The position numbers and the translations under genes are program-made. A stretch of 64,000 nt of DNA from Yersinia alsatica (GTDB lineage: Bacteria; Pseudomonadota; Gammaproteobacteria; Enterobacterales; Enterobacteriaceae), in assembly GCF_902170305.1 (NCBI RefSeq), contig NZ_CABHWW010000026.1, forward strand, positions 1-64,000. The letters run 5' to 3'. The first letter of the stretch is position 1. Each line of letters starts with the position of its first letter. Positions 15,096 through 22,272 of this stretch are shown one piece after another. Below the pieces are notes generated by a model, which saw nothing but the letters and a program-made list of their open reading frames with translations, had not been told where the DNA came from and did no database searches.

Positions 15096-15730
15096 GATAA
15101 CCTTGAAAAAATATCTTTTGAAAGGGTTTGGACTAATTGTTGAGTCAGCTCCCTTGTTACTGACTTTTTGCTTCCAGGGATAGCAGTAAAAATACTAGAA
15201 TCCCTAGTTGGTTTTTTCCCTGAAAGTATTTCCCCAGCCTTGGAGCGATATTTTATTAATGGGTTTGTATAAGTTAAGATCGGCAATGACTCTTCTTGAT
15301 TTACATCGGCATCTAGTTCTATAGTTTTTCTGAGCGTGTCAATATAGCTCCACTCAACAGCGTTAGTATCTTGAATTAGTATGTCAACAGGAATTCCGAG
15401 CCCATCATGAAGTCTTTTAATCATAGATAGGCTGAGTTTTCTTTTACCACTTAATACCTCTGAGACCTTTGATTTTGAACCTAAGTACTGAGTCATATCG
15501 GCTTGAGATAAGCCAGCCTGATCCATTCTAAATTTGATTGCATCAATAGGTGATGGTTTATCGATTTGATAATTTTTTGATTCGTAGTCTTCTATCAGAA
15601 GAGATAGCATTTCGAACCTTTCAAATGCAGCAGTCCCTTCAACAAGCCCACTATCAAGGATAGTTGTAAGCTCAGACATATAATCTTCATACTGTTCATC
15701 ATTTTTGATGATAGAAAGACATGTAGTCAT
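15092..15730 (-). CDS. higA: HigA-type antitoxin with C-terminal extension (212 aa)
   Basis: Residues about 61-118 are a HigA-type Xre helix-turn-helix domain (RMDQAGLSQADMTQYLGSKSKVSEVL then SGKRKLSLSMIKRLHDGLGIP). Residues 1-55 resemble the HigA helical lead (DEQYEDYMSELTTILD). After residue 120 there is an extra segment of about 90 residues that ordinary HigA proteins of about 140 residues lack. In TAC systems such an extension is the chaperone-addiction region, which makes the antitoxin unstable unless its SecB-like partner is present. The gene overlaps the toxin gene upstream and the SecB-like gene downstream by 4 bp each. It probably also represses the operon through the palindrome at 16062-16078. 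Confidence 0.85.
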   Translation of the reverse strand: MTTCLSIIKNDEQYEDYMSELTTILDSGLVEGTAAFERFEMLSLLIEDYESKNYQIDKPSPIDAIKFRMDQAGLSQADMTQYLGSKSKVSEVLSGKRKLSLSMIKRLHDGLGIPVDILIQDTNAVEWSYIDTLRKTIELDADVNQEESLPILTYTNPLIKYRSKAGEILSGKKPTRDSSIFTAIPGSKKSVTRELTQQLVQTLSKDIFSRLS

Positions 15731-16026
15731 AGCGTGAACCCTCCTTTTGCATTTTTTCGGTTGTACTCAGCATGAGTTCCAATCCATTTAACGACAACAG
15801 TACCGTTAAGGAATACTATTTCAACTGCAAGCCTATGATTATTCCCATTTATATTAAAGATTGTAAATCCATTAACATAATCGGCACTCGGGTACCTATT
15901 TTTTAGGTCTGAAATGTGCTTCCAGCTTGCACGCTCTACTTCGTCGACCCAAGATTGAAGGGAACTCTTTGATTGCGAATGCTTCCTGTAGTAATCACCA
16001 ATTAACTTTTTACCTACTAAGCGCAT
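15727..16026 (-). CDS. higB: HigB-type toxin (99 aa)
   Basis: The sequence fits the HigB family: SLQSWVDEVERASWKHISDLK, YPSADYV, FNINGNNHRLAVEI (residues 57-70) and the C-terminal WIGTHAEYN (81-89). HigB toxins are RelE-fold ribonucleases, usually cutting mRNA on the ribosome. It is first in the operon, toxin before antitoxin, as is normal for higBA. The ribosome site is poor (AGGA about 12 bases before the ATG), which may keep toxin levels low. The position next to cI matches that of rexAB in lambda and of other exclusion genes, so a role in defence against other phages or in prophage maintenance is likely but unproven. Confidence 0.85.
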   Translation of the reverse strand: MRLVGKKLIGDYYRKHSQSKSSLQSWVDEVERASWKHISDLKNRYPSADYVNGFTIFNINGNNHRLAVEIVFLNGTVVVKWIGTHAEYNRKNAKGGFTL

Positions 16027-16049
16027 TCGCCACAGTATCCTATAAAGTT

Positions 16050-16078
16050 ATTATATACGCAGTTCCCAAAAAGGGAAC
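16050..16078 (-). promoter_or_regulatory. TAC operon promoter with palindromic operator
   Basis: On the minus strand GTTCCC-TTTTT-GGGAAC (16078-16062) is a perfect 17-bp inverted repeat. It is followed after 6 bases by a TATAAT -10 box (16055-16050), about 24 bp before the toxin start. The palindrome covers the -35/spacer area, as expected for an autoregulatory operator bound by the HigA-like antitoxin. Confidence 0.7.
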
Positions 16079-16113
16079 GTGTAGTTTTATCCATGTGATT
16101 TACCCCCACCCCT

Positions 16114-16248
16114 CTATGGGCTAGCAGTGAAGATAAACGATAACACCTGGCTAACCCATTGAGCTATTCTCTCTGATGTGCGGTTGGCGTATAGGAGACC
16201 TATGATAGCTATCACAATCAGAATTATTGGAACTGCATAGTTTTTCAT
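16114..16248 (-). CDS. Single-TM small protein beside cI (44 aa)
   Basis: With the ATG at 16248, preceded by a strong AGGGGG 4 bases upstream, the protein is MKNYAVPIILIVIAIIGLLYANR then a short amphipathic tail (SERIAQWVSQVLSFIF). It should be an inner-membrane protein with one helix. It lies directly downstream of cI in the same direction, so it is probably expressed in the lysogen. Small membrane proteins in this place sometimes block superinfection, but that is only a possibility here. Confidence 0.6.
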   Translation of the reverse strand: MKNYAVPIILIVIAIIGLLYANRTSERIAQWVSQVLSFIFTASP

Positions 16249-16279
16249 TGCGCCCCCTAAGTTATGGGCTAGCAGTGGG

Positions 16280-16993
16280 TTAGCTGTCCAAATCTTCCCA
16301 CGTAGCATCGATGACCTTCCCAATGATGCGGCAGTCTTCATTGATTTCAGTCAAAGGCCACGCGGGATTTAGCGGTTTAAGGAAGTGATCACCAGCGTCC
16401 TCAACGTATTTCTTGAAGGTGGCTGCTTTTTTGTTCGTCAAATATGCGACACACAGGTCACCATCGTGAACTGCCCTATCAGGATCAACAAGAATGAGCA
16501 TGCCTTCTGGGAAACTAACCCCTACAGGAGCCGTCATTGAGTCGCCTTTAACTTCCAGCCAAAATGCGTTATTCCCGGCTCTTTTAGTGGAGTCCACTAA
16601 CCTGATGGCATCTCTTTCAGTGAATGACCCATCAATCTCGCTAAATGCTCCAGCCTGAACCCAACTAATCAATGGGTAACCATAAGCTGGAGTCGGATCC
16701 TTATAATTAGTTGTCTGTGCCGTTGCCCTTACATGTGCAAGCAGTGGCCCGATAGATGGATTAATTTCCTCCGGTGCTACATCAAGCAGCGCAGAGAATT
16801 TGAGGATATTTTCTGTGTTAAGAGAAGTCTTGCCATTAAGGAATTGGCTTATAGCTGCTTGAGTGCTAAAACCAAGTATTCCCGCCGCCTTTTCCTGGCT
16901 AAGTCCTAACTGGTCTTTTTTTCTATCCCAAATTTGCTTTAAGCGATCCGCAATTTTCAAGTCTTCTTCAGTAATTACATTTTTCTTTGCCAT
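16280..16993 (-). CDS. cI: CI-type phage repressor (237 aa)
   Basis: The ATG at 16993 is chosen because the longer frame begins at a TTG inside the operators. An Xre helix-turn-helix occupies about residues 31-56 (LSQEKAAGILGFSTQAAISQFL). The LexA/S24 self-cleavage domain follows: cleavage pair A114-G115 (WVQAGAF), nucleophile S152 (VKGDSM) and general-base K194 (ATFKKY). The end HFLKPLNPAWP resembles lambda and P22 repressors. It should bind the operators at PL and PR and be inactivated by RecA-stimulated autocleavage after DNA damage. All catalytic residues are present, so the prophage looks SOS-inducible. Confidence 0.93.
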   Translation of the reverse strand: MAKKNVITEEDLKIADRLKQIWDRKKDQLGLSQEKAAGILGFSTQAAISQFLNGKTSLNTENILKFSALLDVAPEEINPSIGPLLAHVRATAQTTNYKDPTPAYGYPLISWVQAGAFSEIDGSFTERDAIRLVDSTKRAGNNAFWLEVKGDSMTAPVGVSFPEGMLILVDPDRAVHDGDLCVAYLTNKKAATFKKYVEDAGDHFLKPLNPAWPLTEINEDCRIIGKVIDATWEDLDS

Positions 16994-17008
16994 GCTCGCG
17001 ACTTTATT

Positions 17009-17070
17009 CGTATTGCTAATAATTAACAAATAGTGCAGCTATTGCTTTTCTTAATCAGTAGCACTAATAT
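17009..17070 (+). promoter_or_regulatory. PR promoter and right operators (OR)
   Basis: PR on the plus strand has -35 TTGCTT (17042-17047), a 17-bp spacer and -10 TAATAT (17065-17070). An operator reading AGTAGCACTAAT (17057-17068) is the reverse complement of the OL type and overlaps the -10. Weaker copies are at 17029-17040 (AATAGTGCAGCT) and 17009-17020. The divergent cI promoter must lie in the same stretch; I could not define it. Confidence 0.75.
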
Positions 17071-17097
17071 TGTCGTATCTAGCAAATGGAGATAGAT

Positions 17098-17337
17098 ATG
17101 AATCTGAATGATTACCTAAAACAGAACGGCATTAGCCAAGCTGACTATGCGGTTGCTGCCGGTGTTACTCAGGGTTTTGTTAGTCAAGTTATTGCTGGTC
17201 GTTACAAACCAAAGGGACGCAAGGCCATTCAATGGTCAGAGGCAACCAATTGGGCGGTAACACCTCATGAATTAAACAGTGATGACTACCCGAACAAAAC
17301 TGACGGGTTACCTACAAATCAACTTAACGCCGCTTAA
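17098..17337 (+). CDS. cro: Cro-like repressor (79 aa)
   Basis: Start at ATG 17098, 7 bases after GGAG; an in-frame ATG at 17086 has no ribosome site. The protein is a single small helix-turn-helix domain: ISQADYAVAAGVTQGFVSQVIAGRYKPKGRKAIQWSEAT. It is divergent from cI and is the first gene from PR. Cro proteins bind the same operators as CI and favour lytic growth by shutting off cI and trimming early transcription. Confidence 0.88.
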   Translation: MNLNDYLKQNGISQADYAVAAGVTQGFVSQVIAGRYKPKGRKAIQWSEATNWAVTPHELNSDDYPNKTDGLPTNQLNAA

Positions 17338-17345
17338 TCACCACC

Positions 17346-17376
17346 CGCTCATTAAATCCTCTGCGCTGAAAAGCGC
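17346..17376 (+). promoter_or_regulatory. nutR antitermination site
   Basis: boxA CGCTCATTAA (17346-17355) is followed by boxB GCGCT-GAAA-AGCGC (17363-17376), a perfect 5-bp stem with a GAAA loop. The order and the position between cro and cII are the same as in lambda. The stem differs from lambda's GCCCT/AGGGC but matches nutL of this prophage. Confidence 0.88.
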
Positions 17377-17446
17377 CCATCAAAACTAAATCCCCAGACC
17401 ATCGGGGAGGAACAACAACATCTAAATCACAAGGGAAGAGTACGCA

Positions 17447-17740
17447 ATGGAACGTGCAACCACACGCAACAAGGCTCGAATCATTGAGAGCCAACTACTG
17501 AACAAGATTGCATTACGAGGCGTCACTGACATTGCTGACGCTGTAGGCGTGGATAAGTCACAGATATCACGCTGGAAAGAAAGCTTCATTCCGAAGATAT
17601 CAATGCTTCTGGCTGTATTGGAATGGGGGGTAGTCGATGACGAGATGGCAAGGCTGGCTAAGTCAGTGGCGTTGTTGCTCGCAAAACAAAAATCCCCACG
17701 GCTAGGTGGGGACTCTGAACAATTCACTATGAACTTTTAA
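17447..17740 (+). CDS. cII: CII transcription activator (97 aa)
   Basis: Nearly superposable on lambda CII: RNKARIIESQLLNKIA, then the helix-turn-helix AVGVDKSQISRWK, and SMLLAVLEWGVVDDEMARLA. CII is a tetrameric activator of the lysogeny promoters PRE, PI and PaQ, recognising TTGC-N6-TTGC repeats; it is destroyed by FtsH. Lambda-sized. It follows nutR and a CCCC...GGGG hairpin that may act like tR1. Confidence 0.95.
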   Translation: MERATTRNKARIIESQLLNKIALRGVTDIADAVGVDKSQISRWKESFIPKISMLLAVLEWGVVDDEMARLAKSVALLLAKQKSPRLGGDSEQFTMNF

Positions 17741-17764
17741 CTGGATCAATTCACAGGAGTAATT

Positions 17765-18343
17765 ATGAACGAGAAGCCAATACTTTTCAATGCTGAGATG
17801 GTCAACGCCATTCTCAGTGGTCGCAAGACGCAGACGCGCCGGATCATCAGTGAAAAGACTCTTCACCTGTTCGGCGTAGCCGCCAGCGCTGGTCAGTGTC
17901 ATCCGATAGAGCTATGTGACCAACGCAGTCAATCCTACTACTTGGATTTTTGCCCACTTGGTAAGCCCGGCGATCAGTTATGGGTTCGAGAGGCGTTCGC
18001 TGCCGGGCTATGCACTGAATCAACGTTAGCTTACCGAGCAACTCACAAGACGGAAGACTTGGAAGAGGGCTGGGGCGAAACCATCAAATGGACGCCATCA
18101 ATCCACATGCCGCGCTGGGCGTCCCGCATAAACCTGTTGATTACTGGCGTTCGTGTTGAGAGGTTGCAGGATATCAGTGATGCGGATGCCTCAGCGGAGG
18201 GATGCAAAATTTCATCAATGCAGTCTGGCGAATGCTTGTCAGATATGTTTGCTCGGCTCTGGAAGTCAATTTACGGAGACGAAAGCTGGCAGGCTAACCC
18301 ATGGGTATGGGTAATTGAGTTTGAGCGCATGGAGGCCAAATGA
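17765..18343 (+). CDS. ASCH-like phage protein (192 aa)
   Basis: Starts with KPILFNAEMVNAILSGRKTQTRR, typical of phage ASCH-superfamily proteins (the ILxGRKTxTRR block). It continues with KPGDQLWVREAFA and ITGVRVERLQDIS and closes with NPWVWVIEFE. ASCH domains are PUA-like folds thought to bind RNA or modified nucleotides. It sits between cII and O in the early right operon. The exact function is not known; the 4-bp overlap with O shows co-translation. Confidence 0.7.
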   Translation: MNEKPILFNAEMVNAILSGRKTQTRRIISEKTLHLFGVAASAGQCHPIELCDQRSQSYYLDFCPLGKPGDQLWVREAFAAGLCTESTLAYRATHKTEDLEEGWGETIKWTPSIHMPRWASRINLLITGVRVERLQDISDADASAEGCKISSMQSGECLSDMFARLWKSIYGDESWQANPWVWVIEFERMEAK

Positions 18344-19182
18344 ATACAGCGGAGATACTTCAATTTCCCTCTGAATCAGGAGGGCAGGAGCGACGTGTGG
18401 TGGATACCGAAAACGGTTATACCCGTATCGCTAACGAACTACTTGAGGCGGTCATAGGCTCTGGGTTAACTCAGAATCAACTCCTGATCACTCTGGCGGT
18501 CATTCGCAAAACATACGGCTATAACAAATCGGCTGACTGGGTGGGGAATTCCCAGTTATCAGAACTAACTGGACTACCTGAAACGCGGTGCAGCACGGAA
18601 CGCAATAAGCTCGTCAAAATGAACATCCTGACGATGACCGGCAGACAGGTGGGAATCAACAAGGAAATATCATCTTGGAAGACGAAGTTTAACGGTATCT
18701 GTAAACCATTTACTGAAACTGTAAAGTTTACAGAATCTGTAAAGAAAACCTTTACTGAATCAGTAAATCCGACTTTACAGAATCTGTTAAACACAAAAGA
18801 CAATAATACAAAAGACAATAAAGACATTAAAAAGATATTACCCGAGCCAAAGAAATCCCCTTCCGAAAAGACATCGAAATCCACTCAGCGACCAGCAGGA
18901 TTTTCCCCATCAGAAGCCCACACAGAAATGGCATATGAGATGGGCGTTAACCTGCAAAGCGAATTTGGGGCTTTTTGTGATTATCACGAGGCAAAAGGTT
19001 CAACATTCAAGAGTTGGGATGCCGCCCTTAGGACGTGGATCCGGAATGCCGCGAAGTTCAGCGGGAAATCAAACCGTGGCACCCAAGGCAAGAATCCAAC
19101 AGCTCCGGCCCGTGCTACCGCCGATAACTTTTCAGCCAAGAACTACGGTGTGACTGACGCGCCGGGCTGGATGGAGGAATGA
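18340..19182 (+). CDS. O: Replication protein O (280 aa)
   Basis: Residues about 24-110 match the phage replication protein O N-terminal domain: NGYTRIANELLEAV, LTQNQLLITLAVIRKTYGYNK, SELTGLPETRCSTERNKL. This winged-helix domain binds origin iterons. The central part is Thr/Lys-rich because the origin repeats lie within the coding sequence. The C-terminal part should contact the helicase loader encoded just downstream. O recruits the loader and DnaB to start replication of the induced phage. Confidence 0.92.
   Translation: MNTAEILQFPSESGGQERRVVDTENGYTRIANELLEAVIGSGLTQNQLLITLAVIRKTYGYNKSADWVGNSQLSELTGLPETRCSTERNKLVKMNILTMTGRQVGINKEISSWKTKFNGICKPFTETVKFTESVKKTFTESVNPTLQNLLNTKDNNTKDNKDIKKILPEPKKSPSEKTSKSTQRPAGFSPSEAHTEMAYEMGVNLQSEFGAFCDYHEAKGSTFKSWDAALRTWIRNAAKFSGKSNRGTQGKNPTAPARATADNFSAKNYGVTDAPGWMEE
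18709..18790. other. Phage replication origin: four iterons inside O
   Basis: Four copies of the palindromic 17-mer TTTACWGAAWCWGTAAA start at 18709, 18727, 18751 and 18774. The last reads TTTACAGAATCTGTTAA. They are followed by an AT-rich, purine-biased stretch (about 18790-18840) suited to strand opening. This is the arrangement of lambda ori inside gene O. Confidence 0.88.
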
Positions 19183-19184
19183 TT

Positions 19185-20033
19185 ATGCTTAGTTACGTAG
19201 AAGAGATTGCCAAGCTTGAAACCTCTCTGGAAAACATCAAGAAACCAGCGGCGGTTATCGAGGGAACGGTATTCGAATATCGCCAAGCCGTTTGTGATAC
19301 CCATGGGGAATTTCAGCAGCTTGTTCGTTCCATGAAAGCTTTAGGCAGCTTGCAGACAAAAACATCCTGCCCGTCCTGCTTGATGGAAAAGCTTCAGTCA
19401 CTGAAAGAAAAACAGGCTGGTGAGGATGTCCGAGTTAAACAGGCAAACATCAAGCGACTGATGGCAGACCTACAACTGCCAGACCGGTTCGCCAGTGCCA
19501 CGCTGGAAAACTATCACCCCCAGAACGACGAGGCGGCTCGCTGTCTGCATGTTTGCAAAGCCTATGCGTCCAAGTGGAGAGAGCGCCTGAAGCAGGGCGG
19601 AGGAATGGTTATGACCGGTAAGCCGGGCACTGGTAAGAATCACCTTGCTTTGGCAATTGCAAAGCACGTCATCACCGAACACCAAAGCTCAGCACTGTTC
19701 ACTACAGCTCTGCGGGTAGCCCGAAAATTTAAGTCATCATGGGGCAAGAACGCTGAAGTTACTGAGCAGGAAGTTATCGAGGCGTACACCAGTCCTGATC
19801 TGCTGATCATCGATGAAGTTGGTGTTCAGTTTGGGTCTGAGTCTGAAAAGTTAATCCTGTTTGAAATCATCAATACCCGCTACGAAAAAATGCGGCCAAC
19901 CATCCTGATAAGCAACCTTCCGAAAGACGAACTCAGCGCCTTTATCGGTGAGCGAGTGATTGATCGGATGAATGATGGTGGCGGTTGTACGCTGGCGTTT
20001 ACGTGGGATAGCTACCGGTCGAGGGCTGCATGA
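19185..20033 (+). CDS. DnaC-type helicase loader (282 aa)
   Basis: Start at ATG 19185, 7 bases after GGAGG (an ATG at 19179 is too close). The N-terminal part holds CDTHGEF and CPSC, a likely zinc-binding site. The AAA+ core follows with Walker A GKPGTGKN (residues 145-152, the DnaC variant), Walker B LLIIDEVG and sensor-1 ILISNL. It should load the host DnaB helicase at the O-bound origin, doing the job of lambda P with a DnaC-like protein. A Cys/His N-terminus plus DnaC-like ATPase is common in non-lambda lambdoid phages. Confidence 0.9.
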   Translation: MLSYVEEIAKLETSLENIKKPAAVIEGTVFEYRQAVCDTHGEFQQLVRSMKALGSLQTKTSCPSCLMEKLQSLKEKQAGEDVRVKQANIKRLMADLQLPDRFASATLENYHPQNDEAARCLHVCKAYASKWRERLKQGGGMVMTGKPGTGKNHLALAIAKHVITEHQSSALFTTALRVARKFKSSWGKNAEVTEQEVIEAYTSPDLLIIDEVGVQFGSESEKLILFEIINTRYEKMRPTILISNLPKDELSAFIGERVIDRMNDGGGCTLAFTWDSYRSRAA

Positions 20034-20299
20034 TGGACATAACTAAATCGCAGTCTGACTTTGAAATTTGGTGGAACGCTCCAGAACAAACTGAATTGAG
20101 AGACAGTTTCGCAATGGGGTGGGGCTTTAGGATTTGGAAAGCGTCGCGAGAAAGCATCGAGGTGGAGTTGCCAGCACTGTTGCCTGAGGAAGGTTATTCA
20201 GATGGCGCAATGCATAACTTTTGCCGGAATGATTCTGTTAAAAAATGCGCCGGGGCCCTCCGCACTGCCGGTATTCGAATCAAGGGAGAGAGTGAATGA
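20030..20299 (+). CDS. Small phage protein of unknown function (89 aa)
   Basis: Begins with a helical, Trp-rich part (SDFEIWWNAPEQTEL then FAMGWGFRIWKASRESIEVELP), which occurs in many small proteins of the lambdoid nin-type region. It overlaps the helicase-loader gene by 4 bp. No function known. Confidence 0.65.
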   Translation: MMDITKSQSDFEIWWNAPEQTELRDSFAMGWGFRIWKASRESIEVELPALLPEEGYSDGAMHNFCRNDSVKKCAGALRTAGIRIKGESE

Positions 20300-20484
20300 A
20301 AGTGGTGAGAAACATATTGCTTTGGGTTATTGGCATCTCTGGCTTTGTGTTGCTGTTAAATTTCGCGTCCGAATCAGACCGCAAAGACTGCGAAGATCGC
20401 CTAGCAAAAGAGCTGAACACTACAGCGGTATATATAAACAATCACTGCATGGTCAAAGGCTATGGGCGCGCAGATGGGAGGTAA
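20296..20484 (+). CDS. Small inner-membrane protein (62 aa)
   Basis: An N-terminal hydrophobic segment (NILLWVIGISGFVLLLNFA, about residues 6-24) is followed by a hydrophilic Cys-containing domain (DCEDRLAKEL ... NNHCMVKG). It could be a signal anchor with a disulfide-linked external domain. The start overlaps the upstream stop by 4 bp. Function unknown. Confidence 0.6.
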   Translation: MKVVRNILLWVIGISGFVLLLNFASESDRKDCEDRLAKELNTTAVYINNHCMVKGYGRADGR

Positions 20485-20488
20485 CACA

Positions 20489-20917
20489 ATGAAAGCATTA
20501 GATAGTTTTACTGTAGAGAGACTGGAAGAGATTATTCGTAGTCGAGACTTTTATTGTCACGAAGATACCGTAGCCCTAGCCCGAATCGCGTTAGCTGCAA
20601 AGAGGGCTGAGCCTGATTCGTATTTCGTCATTACAAGCGCTGGTGTTTGGCAGGCTCGCTATAAAACCCGTTATGATGCCGAAAACCACATTAAGCCTTG
20701 GCATCGCGGCTATTGGATTAAGGAAATCTACACCACCCCACAGTTGAACTCTCCGGAGATACCGGATGGTTGGACAAGCAGCGGCCCTGCCAATGCAGCA
20801 TTGGTGATGCTGGACAGAATTGACACGATTGACTCAGCTGATGATGACAGGATTGAGGATATTAAATTAATAATCAGGCAGCTAGCCGACGCGCCGGATG
20901 GCAATAATAAAAGGTAA
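20489..20917 (+). CDS. Phage protein of unknown function (142 aa)
   Basis: Start at 20489, 7 bases after GGGAGG. The N-terminal helix block (LDSFTVERLEEIIRSRDF ... LARIALAAKR) is a frequent module fused to different C-termini in enteric phages. The C-terminal part (YFVITSAGVWQARYKT ... ADDDRIEDIKLIIRQLAD) is not recognised. It lies in the early right operon. Confidence 0.6.
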   Translation: MKALDSFTVERLEEIIRSRDFYCHEDTVALARIALAAKRAEPDSYFVITSAGVWQARYKTRYDAENHIKPWHRGYWIKEIYTTPQLNSPEIPDGWTSSGPANAALVMLDRIDTIDSADDDRIEDIKLIIRQLADAPDGNNKR

Positions 20918-20924
20918 AAATCCA

Positions 20925-21473
20925 ATGAAAAAAATCGATTGGCCTTGCGTGGGCGGATACGAGTGTTGGAATAAGTATTTTAAATATGATCAAAATACAG
21001 GCGTGCTGATAAATAAAATATCGCGTAGCAGTAAAGCTCTCGCCGGCGCACCGTGCGGCTGCGTTAATAGCAGTGGTTATTTGCAGGCAATGATTTTAGG
21101 CAAGAATCGTATGATTCATAGGATTATATGGGAGATGAACAATGGGCCAATACCAGAAGGAATACAGGTTGATCATATTGATCACAACCGAACAAACAAC
21201 CGGATAGAGAATATGCGCATAGTAACCCATCAACAGAATAACCAAAATAGAACAATACCAAAAAACAACACAAGTGGAGCATGCGGGGTAGGTTGGCGTC
21301 AGTCTGAAAAAAAGTGGTATGCAAAGATAACTGTCAATGGAAAGCCAAAACATCTTGGTAGATTTAAAGATGTTAATGATGCCATATCAGCCAGAAAAGC
21401 CGCTGAAGCTAAATATGGATTTCATCCTAATCATGGGGATATGCATATCTGCACATCGGTGGAGGATAATTGA
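20925..21473 (+). CDS. HNH endonuclease with AP2-like domain (182 aa)
   Basis: An HNH core is visible: MIHRIIWEMNNGPIPEGIQ, then VDHIDHNRTNNRIENMRIVTH (HNH metal site with His-Asn-His). An AP2-type DNA-binding domain follows (GVGWRQSEKKWYAKIT, HLGRFKDVNDAISAR). These free-standing homing-type nucleases spread as mobile genes within phage genomes. The start is taken at 20925; 20898 is possible. Codon use is more AT-rich than in the neighbours, in keeping with its being an insertion. Confidence 0.85.
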   Translation: MKKIDWPCVGGYECWNKYFKYDQNTGVLINKISRSSKALAGAPCGCVNSSGYLQAMILGKNRMIHRIIWEMNNGPIPEGIQVDHIDHNRTNNRIENMRIVTHQQNNQNRTIPKNNTSGACGVGWRQSEKKWYAKITVNGKPKHLGRFKDVNDAISARKAAEAKYGFHPNHGDMHICTSVEDN

Positions 21474-21488
21474 AAAAGGAGGCCGCCA

Positions 21489-21926
21489 ATGGATAAACAA
21501 ATATTCTTTCTACGAAACGAGCAAGTAAGACGAAACCTGATAGCAGCAATAAACCAACTCCCCCTCGATGACCACCACCCCATAACAATCCGCATTACCG
21601 ACTTTGACCGATCCCTACTGCAAAACAGCATGTTCCACGCATTGTGTGGTGACGTTGCTAAACAGGCTTTGTGGATGGAGAAAGAGCGCAATCTGGTTCA
21701 GTGGAAAACGTTATTCGTGTCGGGCCACGCAATGGCAACCGGCATGGGCGCGGAAGTGGTATCTGGTCTTGAAGGTGAATTCTGCAACATTAGAGAATCA
21801 ACCGCCAAGATGGGCATTAAGCGCATGACTAGCCTGATTGAGTACAGCACAGCGTGGGCGGTCGGAAGTGGTGTGAAGCTGCGAGAGGTTCGCTACACCA
21901 ATGATTATTTTGGGAGGGCAGCATGA
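21489..21926 (+). CDS. ninB: NinB recombination protein (145 aa)
   Basis: Matches NinB: FFLRNEQVRRNLIAAINQLP, ITIRITDFDRSLLQNSMFHALCGDV, then FCNIRESTAKMGIKRMTSLIE. Lambda NinB (Orf) binds SSB and single-stranded DNA and helps recombination, in place of RecFOR. Length close to lambda NinB (146). It opens the nin region in the usual place. A GGAGGCCGCCA ribosome region precedes it. Confidence 0.88.
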   Translation: MDKQIFFLRNEQVRRNLIAAINQLPLDDHHPITIRITDFDRSLLQNSMFHALCGDVAKQALWMEKERNLVQWKTLFVSGHAMATGMGAEVVSGLEGEFCNIRESTAKMGIKRMTSLIEYSTAWAVGSGVKLREVRYTNDYFGRAA

Positions 21927-22099
21927 TTACTCTGATATTAGTCGCAACTTATTTCTGGATGGCTGGCGTTGTATCTGAATGGGCCCATGACATTAACGGC
22001 AGCAAAGAAACCGTCATGGGGTATGCAAAAGCTCTTGGTGTTGGCGTCACATGGCCTTACTGGATACTGCCGATATGGTGGAAGGCTTGGCGAAGATGA
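21923..22099 (+). CDS. Small membrane protein (58 aa)
   Basis: A 58-residue frame starts MITLILVATYFWMAGVV and ends WPYWILPIWWKAWRR, with two hydrophobic segments. The start overlaps ninB by 4 bp and the stop overlaps the next gene (ATGA), so it belongs to the operon although it is short. Function unknown. Confidence 0.6.
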   Translation: MITLILVATYFWMAGVVSEWAHDINGSKETVMGYAKALGVGVTWPYWILPIWWKAWRR

Positions 22100-22272
22100 G
22101 TGATGCATTTTTTATATACAGTGTCATGGCTATTTATGTTTTAGGTTATGTTTCCAGATCCCTTGAGGAATCCAAAATAAGCTCACTCTGGGCAATGCCC
22201 ATTGCTGCACTGTGGTTGCCGATATCTATTATAACCATGAGCATTCACTTTTATAGGTGGTGCCGCAGATGA
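22096..22272 (+). CDS. Small membrane protein (58 aa)
   Basis: Start at ATG 22096 inside the ATGA overlap with the upstream gene. The protein starts MSDAFFIYSVMAIYVLGYV and has a second hydrophobic segment (LWAMPIAALWLPISIITM), so two transmembrane helices. It forms a pair with the preceding membrane protein. Function unknown. Confidence 0.6.
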   Translation: MSDAFFIYSVMAIYVLGYVSRSLEESKISSLWAMPIAALWLPISIITMSIHFYRWCRR

